Below are positions 22,667-33,115 of a stretch of 64,000 nt of DNA, piece by piece. The translations under genes and the position numbers were made by a program. Source of the stretch: Vibrio albus (lineage in GTDB: Bacteria > Pseudomonadota > Gammaproteobacteria > Enterobacterales > Vibrionaceae); assembly GCF_003144035.1 (NCBI RefSeq), contig NZ_QFWT01000001.1:248001-312000 (forward strand). The letters run 5' to 3'. The notes under the pieces were generated by a model. The model saw only the letters and a list, made by a program, of their open reading frames with translations. It was not told the origin of the DNA and ran no database searches. Position 1 is the stretch's first letter. Every line of letters starts with the position of its first letter.

Positions 22667-23332
22667 ATGACTTCACGTGCTAACCGCACCCGTTCAGATC
22701 GCTCTCGGTCATCCCATCGCTCCCGGCCGAATCAGCCACAAACCCGGTTCAAGCGAAATAAAAAAAACACCAAACCTGCCGTTTCACCTGAAGAAAGAAA
22801 AGTGATTGTTTTCAATAAGCCTTATGACACACTGAGTCAGTTTACTGACGGGGATGGCAGAAAGACGCTTGCCGATTATATACCGGTCAAAGAGGTTTAC
22901 GCTGCCGGCCGTCTGGACAGAGACAGTGAAGGTCTGATGGTATTGACCAATGACGGGATATTGCAGGCCCGGCTTACCCAGCCAAAATCTAAATCTCCAA
23001 AGACCTACTGGGTTCAGGTAGAAGGTCGCCCCGAAGAGGCGGATCTGGATAAACTGAGACAAGGCGTTGAGCTGAAAGATGGGATGACCCTTCCGGCAAA
23101 AGTAGCCATCATGCCAGAACCAGAGGTATGGGAAAGAACGCCTCCTGTGCGCTTTCGTGCCGCTATTCCGACAACCTGGCTAGCCATCACGATTATAGAG
23201 GGGCGTAACCGGCAAGTACGCAGAATGACAGCAAATATCGGCTTTCCAACCCTGCGGTTAATCCGCTATTCGATGGGGGACATCAAACTTAACGATTTAG
23301 CCCCGGGCGAATGGCGAGAAATCAATCTGTGA
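22667..23332 (+). CDS. rluE: 23S rRNA pseudouridine(2457) synthase RluE
   Basis: A 221-residue RsuA/RluE-type pseudouridine synthase without an S4 domain. The catalytic motif [17 protein letters not shown] carries the active Asp, and [23 protein letters not shown] is the C-terminal signature. A basic, Arg/Ser-rich leader occupies the first 30 residues. Position between icd and mnmA supports RluE rather than RluB or RluF. In E. coli nudJ lies between rluE and mnmA; here there are only 76 bases and no gene. Confidence 0.9.
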   Translation: MTSRANRTRSDRSRSSHRSRPNQPQTRFKRNKKNTKPAVSPEERKVIVFNKPYDTLSQFTDGDGRKTLADYIPVKEVYAAGRLDRDSEGLMVLTNDGILQARLTQPKSKSPKTYWVQVEGRPEEADLDKLRQGVELKDGMTLPAKVAIMPEPEVWERTPPVRFRAAIPTTWLAITIIEGRNRQVRRMTANIGFPTLRLIRYSMGDIKLNDLAPGEWREINL

Positions 23333-23408
23333 TCCCCTTCTCAGCTCTGTCCCCGGGTGTATCTTTCTGTTAGAATCAGCGCCCGTGTAAACTTAGCGAA
23401 ATTGATCC

Positions 23409-24518
23409 ATGACAGATAACAGCCAGAAAAAAGTCATTGTCGGCATGTCCGGCGGCGTTGACTCATCCGTTTCAGCCTACCTGCTTCAACAGCAGGGCTA
23501 TCAGGTCGAAGGCCTGTTTATGAAAAACTGGGAAGAGGATGATAACGAAGAATACTGTACGGCAGCAGCTGACTTAGCTGATGCACAGGCAGTCTGTGAC
23601 AAACTGGGCATCCACCTGCATACAATCAATTTTGCAGCAGAGTACTGGGACAACGTATTTGAGTATTTCCTGGCCGAATACAAGGCTGGTCGTACACCGA
23701 ACCCAGATATCCTGTGTAACAAAGAAATTAAGTTCAAAGCCTTTCTTGAGTTTGCAGACGAAGTACTGGATGCCGACTATATAGCAATGGGCCACTACGT
23801 ACGCAGAACTTTTCCTGAAGGAGCAAATAAACCGCAGATGCTCCGTGGTTTAGACAGCAACAAAGATCAGAGTTACTTTCTGTATACGTTAAGTCATGAA
23901 CAGGTTGGCCGTAGTTTGTTCCCTGTGGGAGAACTGGAGAAACCTGAAGTTCGTCGTATTGCGGAAGAACAAGGCCTGATCACCGCTAAGAAAAAAGATT
24001 CCACCGGTATCTGTTTTATTGGTGAACGAAAATTCACAGAGTTCCTTTCCCGCTACCTCCCGGCACAACCGGGCGATATTGAAACGCCGGAAGGTGAGGT
24101 TGTCGGCCAGCACCAGGGGTTAATGTACCATACCCTGGGACAACGTAAGGGACTGCATATCGGTGGCCAGAAAGGTGGTGGCGGTAACGAAGCACCATGG
24201 TATGTCGCAGACAAAGATCTGAAACGTAATGTGCTTATCGCCGTTCAGGGTGCCGACCACCCTCTTCTGAAATCAGACGGTCTGGTTGCTTCTCAGTTGC
24301 ACTGGGTTGACCGACAGCCGATAAAGGAACGAACTCGCTGCACAGTGAAAACCCGCTATCGTCAGCAAGATGTTGCGTGTACTATCATCCCCGTAGATGA
24401 TAACAACATTAAAGTGATTTTTGATGAGCCGCAGGTAGCCGTCACTCCGGGACAGTCTGCCGTATTTTATGAAGATGATGTCTGCCTGGGCGGCGGCATT
24501 ATCGAAAAAAGACTATAA
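23409..24518 (+). CDS. mnmA: tRNA-specific 2-thiouridylase MnmA
   Basis: A 369-residue PP-loop enzyme. The ATP motif [15 protein letters not shown] is at about residues 12-26, and the catalytic cysteines lie in [12 protein letters not shown] and [10 protein letters not shown]. MnmA makes the 2-thio group of wobble uridine in tRNA Lys, Glu and Gln with sulfur from the Tus relay. It starts an mnmA-hflD-purB unit; the gap to hflD is 52 bases. Confidence 0.96.
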   Translation: MTDNSQKKVIVGMSGGVDSSVSAYLLQQQGYQVEGLFMKNWEEDDNEEYCTAAADLADAQAVCDKLGIHLHTINFAAEYWDNVFEYFLAEYKAGRTPNPDILCNKEIKFKAFLEFADEVLDADYIAMGHYVRRTFPEGANKPQMLRGLDSNKDQSYFLYTLSHEQVGRSLFPVGELEKPEVRRIAEEQGLITAKKKDSTGICFIGERKFTEFLSRYLPAQPGDIETPEGEVVGQHQGLMYHTLGQRKGLHIGGQKGGGGNEAPWYVADKDLKRNVLIAVQGADHPLLKSDGLVASQLHWVDRQPIKERTRCTVKTRYRQQDVACTIIPVDDNNIKVIFDEPQVAVTPGQSAVFYEDDVCLGGGIIEKRL

Positions 24519-24570
24519 TCCTCGTATTATCAATAGTCCCCGAATAAATAATAGTAAGGAGTTTCTACAC

Positions 24571-26590
<2,020 letters not shown>

Positions 26591-26613
26591 TCATTCGCAA
26601 TAAACGACACACT

Positions 26614-26650
26614 AAAGCCCATCAGCTCAAAACTGATGGGCTTTATTTTT
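26614..26650 (+). terminator. Terminator after purB
   Basis: AAAGCCCATCAG (26614-26625) pairs with CTGATGGGCTTT (26633-26644), followed by ATTTTT. Confidence 0.9.
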
Positions 26651-26669
26651 ATTAGGGCACGCGCTAGAG

Positions 26670-26840
26670 TCAGCAATTATTTTTTTCTTTTGCGATATCA
26701 GATTCCGCCACACCACAGGAACTGCATCCACTGCATTTACGCCCTTTCTTTAGCATTCTCCGGTACAGATAAGCCAGTGCTAAAACGATAACAACTAATA
26801 CAATGGTAATATCCCAAAAACTGCCTGATTCTTCATACAT
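26670..26840 (-). CDS. FeoB-associated Cys-rich membrane protein
   Basis: A 56-residue frame starts at ATG 26840, 17 bases after feoB, and stops at 26670. It has one membrane helix (about residues 10-26, IVLVVIVLALAYLY), a basic stretch and a Cys cluster CSGCSSCG followed by a final Cys. This is the build of the FeoB-associated Cys-rich membrane proteins found at the end of feo operons, which take the place of FeoC in many bacteria. The cysteines suggest metal or redox sensing near the FeoB pore; that is inference. It is short and easily missed. Confidence 0.85.
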   Translation of the reverse strand: MYEESGSFWDITIVLVVIVLALAYLYRRMLKKGRKCSGCSSCGVAESDIAKEKNNC

Positions 26841-26857
26841 ACCACTCACCTATATCA

Positions 26858-29371
26858 TTAATAAATATTTTTAACCGGAATTTGGCGATCCGGTGCCAAT
26901 CGGTTTTTCAGCCACCCTTTAAACCCAACCAGAAGCAGAAGTGTAAGGCCGGAAAAATACGTATACGACATTGCCGCAACACCGGTAAGCTCAAAGTAAT
27001 GCCCCAGAGAATACACGGCAGTCGCAATCATAAACCCTAACGTTGTAGGCAATGCAATAGACAACAACATCCACCGATAACGACCTGTCTGTACTTTTAT
27101 CATCATAACCGTTGCCAGACATGGTGGATAGAGGGCAAAAAACAAGATCAAAGCAACAGCGGCCAGTTCCCCTTTCTGGCTGAACTCTGTTGATCTTCCC
27201 ATCCGTTGCTCAAGCGTCTTATTACTCTCTTCATCTTGCTGAAACAGCACACCGAGAGTCGCGACACTGCTTTCCCTTGCAGCAAATGAGGAGAACAGCG
27301 CGATATTGATTTTCCAGTCAAACCCCGCAACCTGAGTCACAGGCTCAATAGAACGCCCAAACATTCCGAGTAATGATGTTTCCAGTCTCCGCTCTCTTAT
27401 TTCCCGACGAATGCTACTTCGGCTTGATGCCAGTTTACGTAACGCCCGATACACCACTTTCGCTGATTTCCCGCCAGTCTTTGGTACAACAATGGAGTAA
27501 AATCGTTCGTTACGCTGTTGGAACGCTTTGCTCACCTGCTTCGAACCTTCCGCACTACCCGCATTCAGTTTCGCTCGCTTATAGTCGGTATAGTAATTGA
27601 CCAATGCAGGAATGGTCTCTTCCGTCAGCTCATGTGCATATTCTGTTTTACTGATCTTATGCTGAAAAGTAACAACCGCCTTTTTCGCTTCCGCCTGATA
27701 GTGTTGTTTATCCGATTCAGACAACCCCGGAAACTGTAATAACACAAAGATAACCGTAGAAACCGCAAGGACAACCGTGCCGACTTTACGAATATACACC
27801 CAGGTTCGTTCGACGGCACGGGTCAAAATACTGCGGACAGTGGGTAGGTTATAGCGTGGAAGCTCCATAACAAACGGAGCCGTTTCCGCTGAACGAAGAA
27901 CGGTGCGGGTCAACAGTTTAGCAACCAGAAGAGCCGCAATAATAGTGATGGTCGAAATGTAGAACATCATCAGCGGCTTATCATCGACAAAGAAAATACC
28001 CAAAAGTAAGGTGTAAAGAGGGACTTTGGCCAGACAATTCATAAAAGGAACCGTTAATATCGTCGCGATTCTGGCCCGGTTATCCGGGATCCCTTTCGTC
28101 GCCATCACACCAGGTACTGCGCACCCACCAGCAAATACGCCACTCAGTATCATGGGCAACGTACTCTGCCCATGCAATCCAAACCGGCTAAGCACTTTGT
28201 CGGCAATAAAGGCTATCCTCGCCATATAGCCAGAATCTTCCAGAATGGCGATCAGAGCAAATAAGATAGCGAATATTGGCACATAGTTGAGCAGTGTATT
28301 CGCTGAATCGACGACCCAAAGCCCGAGTGATCGCACATAAGGATCGTAAAGAAAGCCAGCTTCCGGCAATAAAGACGAAACAATATCTCTTAGAGCCGCC
28401 AGATAAGGCCAGGTATAGTTGGTTAATTCATACCCCCAGACAATCGCAACCTGATAGATAGAAAATACTGTTAATAATAAAAATATCGGGGCCCCGGCTC
28501 GACTGAGTACTACTTTATCAATTCGATCAGAGAGCTGCACTTCCGAAGCACAGCTGTCATCAACCGTTACACACTCTTCCATCAACTGACGTATTATCTG
28601 CTGCCTCCGGGAGACAATGTAATCATTCACCTCCAGATCAAGTTCTTCTTTTACTGAATCTTTAAGACATTTGATACGTCTTGATATCGCTAAATAATCG
28701 CAGTCATCCAGACTGACCAACTGTTGTTCCAGCCATTTCCATGCTTCTTCGTCACCCTCGAGTAAACGAATACTCAGCCAGCGCATAGATGGAGGATTAA
28801 TCAATGGTAAGCGAGATAACTGGCTCCTGATTTCTTCAATGCGGGATTCTAATTCCGGATAATCAATAGCAAACTGGCCTGCAGTAACATGATTCAATTT
28901 ATCAGAAATGTCCTCGACGCCCTGCCCGGTACGTCCGACCGCTTCGACAACGGGAACATGAAGGTGTCGAGCCAGTTTATCCACGTCAATATAGATACCT
29001 TCATTTTTCGCTACATCCATCATGTTAAGGATCAACATAACTGGCAAACCCATCTCTATAAGTTGAAGAGTTAGGTGCAAAGACCGCGTTATATTTGCTG
29101 CATCCAGAACATTGAGTACGACATCGGCCGACTCTTCGCGTAATGCTCTCCGTGCTACGCGCTCTTCAAGGGAAAAACTGGTCAGGCTATAAGTTCCGGG
29201 CAGATCAATCAGTTGGTAAGAGCCATGATCAGTAGAAAAGTATCCCACCTTTTTATCGACGGTAACCCCTGGATAATTCGCAACATGCTGCCTGGCTCCG
29301 GTCAACATATTAAAAATGGTTGATTTACCTGTATTTTGTTGCCCGGCCAGCAAAAGTTTTTTCCTATTCAT
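26858..29371 (-). CDS. feoB: Ferrous iron transporter FeoB
   Basis: An 837-residue FeoB with an N-terminal G domain and a polytopic membrane domain. G1 is GQQNTGKS (residues 10-17), not the common GNPNxGKT; G3 is DLPGTYSL and G4 is NMMD. Gating-type segments (GVFAGGCAVPGVMATKG; AARESSVATLGVLF) are in the membrane part. A long, charged insertion of roughly 110 residues follows the helix near FVLLQFPGLSES, making the protein longer than E. coli FeoB (773). It imports Fe(II) across the inner membrane. It follows feoA by 47 bases and is followed by the Cys-rich small protein. Confidence 0.94.
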   Translation of the reverse strand: MNRKKLLLAGQQNTGKSTIFNMLTGARQHVANYPGVTVDKKVGYFSTDHGSYQLIDLPGTYSLTSFSLEERVARRALREESADVVLNVLDAANITRSLHLTLQLIEMGLPVMLILNMMDVAKNEGIYIDVDKLARHLHVPVVEAVGRTGQGVEDISDKLNHVTAGQFAIDYPELESRIEEIRSQLSRLPLINPPSMRWLSIRLLEGDEEAWKWLEQQLVSLDDCDYLAISRRIKCLKDSVKEELDLEVNDYIVSRRQQIIRQLMEECVTVDDSCASEVQLSDRIDKVVLSRAGAPIFLLLTVFSIYQVAIVWGYELTNYTWPYLAALRDIVSSLLPEAGFLYDPYVRSLGLWVVDSANTLLNYVPIFAILFALIAILEDSGYMARIAFIADKVLSRFGLHGQSTLPMILSGVFAGGCAVPGVMATKGIPDNRARIATILTVPFMNCLAKVPLYTLLLGIFFVDDKPLMMFYISTITIIAALLVAKLLTRTVLRSAETAPFVMELPRYNLPTVRSILTRAVERTWVYIRKVGTVVLAVSTVIFVLLQFPGLSESDKQHYQAEAKKAVVTFQHKISKTEYAHELTEETIPALVNYYTDYKRAKLNAGSAEGSKQVSKAFQQRNERFYSIVVPKTGGKSAKVVYRALRKLASSRSSIRREIRERRLETSLLGMFGRSIEPVTQVAGFDWKINIALFSSFAARESSVATLGVLFQQDEESNKTLEQRMGRSTEFSQKGELAAVALILFFALYPPCLATVMMIKVQTGRYRWMLLSIALPTTLGFMIATAVYSLGHYFELTGVAAMSYTYFSGLTLLLLVGFKGWLKNRLAPDRQIPVKNIY

Positions 29372-29418
29372 TACTCAGTCACTTACTAAAATTACGAACC
29401 AAAATATAACTCCACCAC

Positions 29419-29643
29419 CTATCGGATGATGACCGTCTCCGCTTCGGAGCACCGCAGAATAACGCGCGTCGAGCCGGCTTTTATCTGGATTGGATCGCCT
29501 AACGGTGCTGCGCGTACAAACTTAACTTCCACTTCAGGAATCAGCCCTAAGTCAAGGAGACGCTGCCTGACAGCATCAGTTGAATAGTGAGCAGATATAA
29601 CCCCTTTTTGCCCAGGAGCCAGGTTGAGTAAAGAACGTTTCAT
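29419..29643 (-). CDS. feoA: Ferrous iron transport protein FeoA
   Basis: A 74-residue SH3-like protein: MKRSLLNLAPGQKGVISAHY, then RLLDLGLIPEVEVKFVRAAPLGDPIQIK, the FeoA core. It is thought to act with FeoB at the membrane. ATG 29643 gives the usual start; the frame is open back to 29715 but that would add 24 residues through the control region. Two Fur-box-like sequences lie 80-145 bases upstream, so iron repression is likely. Confidence 0.9.
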   Translation of the reverse strand: MKRSLLNLAPGQKGVISAHYSTDAVRQRLLDLGLIPEVEVKFVRAAPLGDPIQIKAGSTRVILRCSEAETVIIR

Positions 29644-29721
29644 ATTAAGAGGCTCGATATCAGTACTACAAAAATGAATAACGGCGGATGTTATGCCCTT
29701 TTCGTAATGATACAAAGTACC

Positions 29722-29740
29722 AATTGAGAATAATTATCAC
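29722..29740. promoter_or_regulatory. Fur box 1 between feoA and the exported-protein genes
   Basis: On the minus strand it reads TGATAAT-T-ATTCTCA, one mismatch from the 7-1-7 Fur consensus TGATAATnATTATCA. It lies 79 bases before the feoA ATG and 139 bases before the divergent gene. Confidence 0.75.
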
Positions 29741-29767
29741 AACATTGATCTGGATCGCATTAACTGC

Positions 29768-29786
29768 GAATAGCAATAATTATCAC
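29768..29786. promoter_or_regulatory. Fur box 2, weaker
   Basis: The minus strand reads TGATAAT-T-ATTGCTA: the first half is perfect, the second has three mismatches. The shared core AATAATTATCAC repeats box 1 at a spacing of 46 bases. It is closer to the plus-strand gene. Confidence 0.6.
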
Positions 29787-29878
29787 TTCCATTACTTGAC
29801 ACCATTGCTATAACATCTTCCGCCAATCAGATAAACAGCAATACATTTCACTTTGAATTGCAGATAGTTAGGAGCGGT

Positions 29879-30196
29879 ATGAAAAAAATAACATTAAACA
29901 TAGTCATTTCTTTTGGTTTGCTTTTATCAAACTCGGCAATGGCTCACACACCATTATGTTCTTGTTACGACTTTGGTGATGGCACCATTCTTTGCGAAGG
30001 TGGCTTTTCAGATGGATCTTCCGCTTCAGGGGTGGATATGTCCGTTTTAGACGTTTCTGGTAAAGAACTTCTGAAAGGAAAAATTAATGAAGATGGTGAA
30101 TTTGAGTTTCAGAAACCATCCGTAGACTACAAAGTTCAGTTTAATGCCGGACCAGGACATACCATCGAAATCGATGGAAAAAATATCGTTGAATAA
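29879..30196 (+). CDS. Small exported NikL-like protein, possible metal-uptake accessory
   Basis: A 105-residue protein with a clear signal peptide (residues 1-22, ending SAMA). The predicted mature protein begins His-Thr-Pro-Leu-Cys-Ser-Cys, then holds a carboxypeptidase-regulatory-like fold segment (SDGSSASGVDMSVLDVSGKE) and ends with NAGPGHTIEIDG. The last motif resembles the NikL component seen beside nickel/cobalt ECF transporters, but no such transporter is in the window. ATG 29879 follows AGGAG; the frame is open to 29858 without use. It is 26 bases before a DUF4198 gene and both face two Fur-box-like sites, so an iron-related role is inferred. Function is not established. Confidence 0.7.
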   Translation: MKKITLNIVISFGLLLSNSAMAHTPLCSCYDFGDGTILCEGGFSDGSSASGVDMSVLDVSGKELLKGKINEDGEFEFQKPSVDYKVQFNAGPGHTIEIDGKNIVE

Positions 30197-30222
30197 CATT
30201 ATCTTTAAGGGACTTAGCTAAA

Positions 30223-31008
30223 ATGAACAAAATCGCATTAGCCGTTGGTACAGCCGCTCTATCACTTTCAGCTTCATCTCATGCACACTTCCAGATGCTT
30301 TATACCCCGGTATCTCAACTGGAGAAACCAACCACTATTGATATGAAGCTGGTCTTTGGTCATCCAATGGAAAACGGTCATACGATGAACATGGGTAAGC
30401 CAGAGTCATTCTTTGTTCAGTTTAAAGACAAAAAAACTGACCTGCTTGATCAACTGGAAAAAATCACCTGGTCCGGCCACGATAACAAAGCTGATGCCTA
30501 TCAGCTTGAACATAAGATCCGCCGTAACGGTGACTACATTTTTGCCCTGACTCCGGCACCTTATTATGAAAAAGGTGAGGATATTTATATTCAGCAAATT
30601 ACTAAGCGATACATTAACAAGGGTGGTCTGCCAACGGGCTGGGAACAACCTCTTGGCCTGAAAACAGAGATTGTCCCTCTGAATAAACCCTATCAGGTAT
30701 TCACAGGCAGCACATTCACCGGCCAGCTACTTGCCGAAGGCAAACCAGTACCCGGAGCTGAGTGTGAAATCGAATTTATCAACACGGATATAGACACTAA
30801 AGCCAATGCCTTCGGTAAAGATACATACCGTGAAGCACCGGCCTCTGCCATTGTTGCCATTACTGACGATAACGGTATGTTTACGTTTGGTGTGCCTAAA
30901 GCTGGCAAATGGGGCTTTGCCTGCCTGGGTTCAGGTCCGGATAAAGAGTATAAAGGCAAAGAACTGTCACAAGACGCGGTACTTTGGATCGAAGCGCAAG
31001 ATCTGTAA
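30223..31008 (+). CDS. DUF4198 exported protein (NikK-like)
   Basis: A 261-residue protein with a signal peptide (about residues 1-21, ending SSHA). The mature form would start His-Phe-Gln-Met. DUF4198 proteins are periplasmic beta-rich proteins often encoded beside metal-uptake systems. Visible segments include LVFGHPMENGHTMNM near residue 43, rich in His and Met, and a C-terminal carboxypeptidase-regulatory-like part (FTGQLLAEGKPVPGAECEI, TDDNGMFTFGVPKAGKWGF). Probably co-transcribed with the preceding NikL-like gene and divergent from feoAB. The metal handled is unknown; iron is suggested only by the context. Confidence 0.75.
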   Translation: MNKIALAVGTAALSLSASSHAHFQMLYTPVSQLEKPTTIDMKLVFGHPMENGHTMNMGKPESFFVQFKDKKTDLLDQLEKITWSGHDNKADAYQLEHKIRRNGDYIFALTPAPYYEKGEDIYIQQITKRYINKGGLPTGWEQPLGLKTEIVPLNKPYQVFTGSTFTGQLLAEGKPVPGAECEIEFINTDIDTKANAFGKDTYREAPASAIVAITDDNGMFTFGVPKAGKWGFACLGSGPDKEYKGKELSQDAVLWIEAQDL

Positions 31009-31044
31009 CCATCCGGTTTGCTTTACTGACGCCTACAACACGAC

Positions 31045-31069
31045 AAAGCTGGCTTTACGCCAGCTTTTT
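31045..31069 (+). terminator. Terminator after the DUF4198 gene
   Basis: AAAGCTGGC (31045-31053) pairs with GCCAGCTTT (31059-31067), followed by T residues. Confidence 0.85.
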
Positions 31070-31113
31070 ACGTTATCGGCTAAAGTTACGGTCTGTGCCG
31101 ACAGATTTTGAGC

Positions 31114-31548
31114 CTAGCCACACCACCCTTCCCGGTGGCCGCCATCATAAGGTCTTGCAAGTCCCGCATTGATCAGCAAAGCGGATAATTCTTTCCCATC
31201 TACATAAACGTTGGCCAGAATTCTAAAATATTTACCCCGGCGCATATTCCGGAGTTCTATCGCATTGGCCGTTCTCAGTGCCTCAACGGTGAACTGTTTT
31301 GCCTTACGTGCCGCGGCTTTTTCTTCCGGACACTTTCCCCGAATTTCCGGCGCATCGACACCATTGACTCTAATGGGCATATTGTTACCGATGATATCAA
31401 CCCAACCCTGAATATTGACTCTAAAGGTATCCGCATCGTAAATACTCAACACCTCAGCAACAACGGCATTTCCATAGGTCTTTTTGGCCGCCTGGCAAGT
31501 GAAAGAAACCGCAATGACACATGCAAAAAGCAGCGTTTTTCTAAACAT
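31114..31548 (-). CDS. Exported thermonuclease-like (SNase) nuclease
   Basis: A 144-residue protein with a signal peptide (about 1-20, ending CQAA) and a staphylococcal-nuclease domain: YDADTFRV, the substrate loop NGVDAPEIRGKCPEEKAAAR, RGKYFRILANVYVDG and LINAGLARPYDGG. The Asp, Arg and Glu residues of the SNase active site appear to be kept. It probably cleaves DNA or RNA in the periplasm or outside the cell. It is a single gene, convergent with the DUF4198 gene. Confidence 0.85.
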   Translation of the reverse strand: MFRKTLLFACVIAVSFTCQAAKKTYGNAVVAEVLSIYDADTFRVNIQGWVDIIGNNMPIRVNGVDAPEIRGKCPEEKAAARKAKQFTVEALRTANAIELRNMRRGKYFRILANVYVDGKELSALLINAGLARPYDGGHREGWCG

Positions 31549-31951
31549 TTTATTTCCCCCCGAAATGATTATTCTTATAGTGTTATGCGACCCTTTCCTG
31601 ACGTTTTTGAAACGTTCTTATAGCGCATTATTGAAGCCGCAACCCTCATTATATAAGGGTTTATGGCTGTCTATCAGCTCTTTTGTCAGAACAGACCACC
31701 TCGCGTGCCACAAAGAACTCACCGATTTACCGGTATCTGCGGCATATTACTCATATGTCACCTATGGCGTATTTATCACTACTTGAAATGACAACATAGT
31801 GTTATCCTTTTGTGTTATATGAAGTTTTACTTTGGCTATCTGAGTTGCAGCTCGTAGCCTTTCTTGAATTCAAATGTCGGTTTGGCTCTTATTGTTGATG
31901 GGTTAGATACGAAGGCTGTGAGGAAGGTTATTTTTATATACGGGGGAGTTG
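31549..31951. other. Intergenic region before the HIRAN locus
   Basis: About 400 bases with no supported gene. A plus-strand frame ending near 31790 has no ribosome-binding site and no recognisable protein. The base composition is AT-rich, like the locus that follows, and the stretch may be part of the inserted segment. Confidence 0.45.
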
Positions 31952-32203
31952 ATGGAAGCATACCCAATTTATGAAGTTATTGATAAAGAATTTGATGACT
32001 TTGAAGATATGGGAACAAAATCTAAATTCTGGTACTCCGACAGTAAAACAGGCCAACAATATTTATTTAAATCTACCCATACGGAAGATAAGCATCATAA
32101 CCCTGTCATTCGCCCTGGAGAAGACTGGGCAGAAAAGATTGCTTGTGAAAATGAAAAGGACTACTTACAAGAAATAGTAGCAAAGGCACAGCAGAAAGAA
32201 TGA
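31952..32203 (+). pseudogene. Internally deleted HipA/CtkA-like kinase (N-terminal fragment)
   Basis: An 83-residue frame starts at ATG 31952 after GGGGGAG. Residues 1-66 match the N-terminus of HipA/CtkA-like phosphatidylinositol-kinase-fold proteins: YEVIDKEFDDFEDMGTKSKFWY, the ATP-site lysine in YLFK (residue 40), STHTEDK and VIRPGEDWAEKIACE. The catalytic loop and metal-binding Asp expected further on are absent; instead 17 residues (NEKDYLQEIVAKAQQKE) follow that resemble the very C-terminus of such kinases. An in-frame internal deletion of some 200 or more residues is the simplest reading. Its stop overlaps the HIRAN gene start by four bases (ATGA). Kinase activity is not expected. Confidence 0.6.
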
Positions 32204-32952
32204 AAAGCGTATTTGTAGCTTGGAAGGACATTGAAGACGGTATGTGGCATCCCATGGCTAAACTTACTAGGGATTCAGGGACTTATCGTTTTAACTATAC
32301 CCAAGGGTCAAATCACCCTAATTTTATCCCCTTTCCACGTATGGGGGACAGAAGTAAAGTATATGTGTCTATAGCACTTTTTGCGTTTTTCAGAAACCGG
32401 CTGCTACCTCAAAACCGACCTGAATTCAGGAAAGTATTGGAGTGGTCAAATATGACCGTAGAATCATATGATGAACTAGAAATGTTGAGCGTAACCGGAG
32501 GTGCTCGTCAGACGGATGAATTTCGAATTATCGCGCAACCAGAACAGACTGAACGAAACCAGTTCAATATCCGATTCTTTATCAACGGAATTAGACACCT
32601 TCCAGATAAAAGTATTGAAAGGATTTCAAAGCTCACTACTGGGGATCGATTAAACTTTGAGTCTAAAGATGATAACCAATACGACTGTAATGCCGTGTTA
32701 GCTACAACTGTTGATGAAGAAAAGCTAAAGGTTGGCTATTGCCCTCGATACTTTAACTGCGATATTAGATCATTAATGAATAATCCTGAATTGCAAGGTT
32801 ACGAGTTATCAGTTGTAAAAGTTAACAATGATGCGCCAGCTCAATATCGTTTGCTATGCGAGTTCTCAACGAAATGGCCAGATGGCTTTATGCCAATGAT
32901 TTCTGAAGAATATCTTGCTCATACATATAAAGAAGAACCTATAGCTGTTTGA
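32200..32952 (+). CDS. HIRAN domain protein
   Basis: A 250-residue protein. The N-terminal half (VFVAWKDIEDGMWHPMAKLTR, then FPRMGDRSKVYVSIALFAFFRNRLL) resembles the N-terminal subdomain of HipA-type proteins, and the C-terminal half is a HIRAN domain (FFINGIRHLPDKSIERISKL, GDRLNFESKDDNQYDCNAVL, KVGYCPRYFN). HIRAN domains bind DNA ends in helicase-like proteins, and stand-alone copies occur next to toxin-antitoxin and defence genes. It is translationally coupled to the kinase fragment and followed by its own terminator. A role as a partner or antitoxin of the lost kinase is inference by analogy with HipS of HipBST. Codon use is AT-rich compared with neighbours. Confidence 0.75.
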   Translation: MKSVFVAWKDIEDGMWHPMAKLTRDSGTYRFNYTQGSNHPNFIPFPRMGDRSKVYVSIALFAFFRNRLLPQNRPEFRKVLEWSNMTVESYDELEMLSVTGGARQTDEFRIIAQPEQTERNQFNIRFFINGIRHLPDKSIERISKLTTGDRLNFESKDDNQYDCNAVLATTVDEEKLKVGYCPRYFNCDIRSLMNNPELQGYELSVVKVNNDAPAQYRLLCEFSTKWPDGFMPMISEEYLAHTYKEEPIAV

Positions 32953-32990
32953 ATATAAAAAGCACCGGAATATCGGTGTTTTTTATATTC
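32951..32990 (+). terminator. Terminator after the HIRAN gene
   Basis: CACCG/CGGTG core stem extended by GAATATAAAAA and TTTTTATATTC, with T6 on the plus strand. The whole element is nearly palindromic and lies directly against the integrase relict. Confidence 0.85.
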
Positions 32991-32992
32991 AG

Positions 32993-33115
32993 GATAAGCT
33001 TGACCGTAAACGCTTCGTAACCAAAGGCGAAGCCACTGCCTTTGAACGCTATTTAATGAAGCAAATCTATAATACGCCAACCTACCGGCAGCTTTCCGAA
33101 AAGAAATCTTTATAA
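32993..33115 (+). pseudogene. Relict N-terminal segment of a phage-type integrase
   Basis: A 40-codon plus-strand frame, DKLDRKRFVTKGEATAFERY then LMKQIYNTPTYRQLSEKKSL and a TAA, has no start codon. RKRFVTKGEATAFERY is the pattern of the N-terminal arm domain of P2-like tyrosine recombinases (xRKxFxTKGEAxAFER). Nothing of the catalytic domain remains. It is joined to the HIRAN terminator on one side and to the xthA promoter region on the other, and so marks the scar of an integrated element. Confidence 0.6.

Noticed and set aside
31484..31786. A 100-codon plus-strand open frame overlapping the SNase gene start
   Set aside because: Its first part is antisense to the signal peptide of the SNase-like protein and the rest has no coding character.
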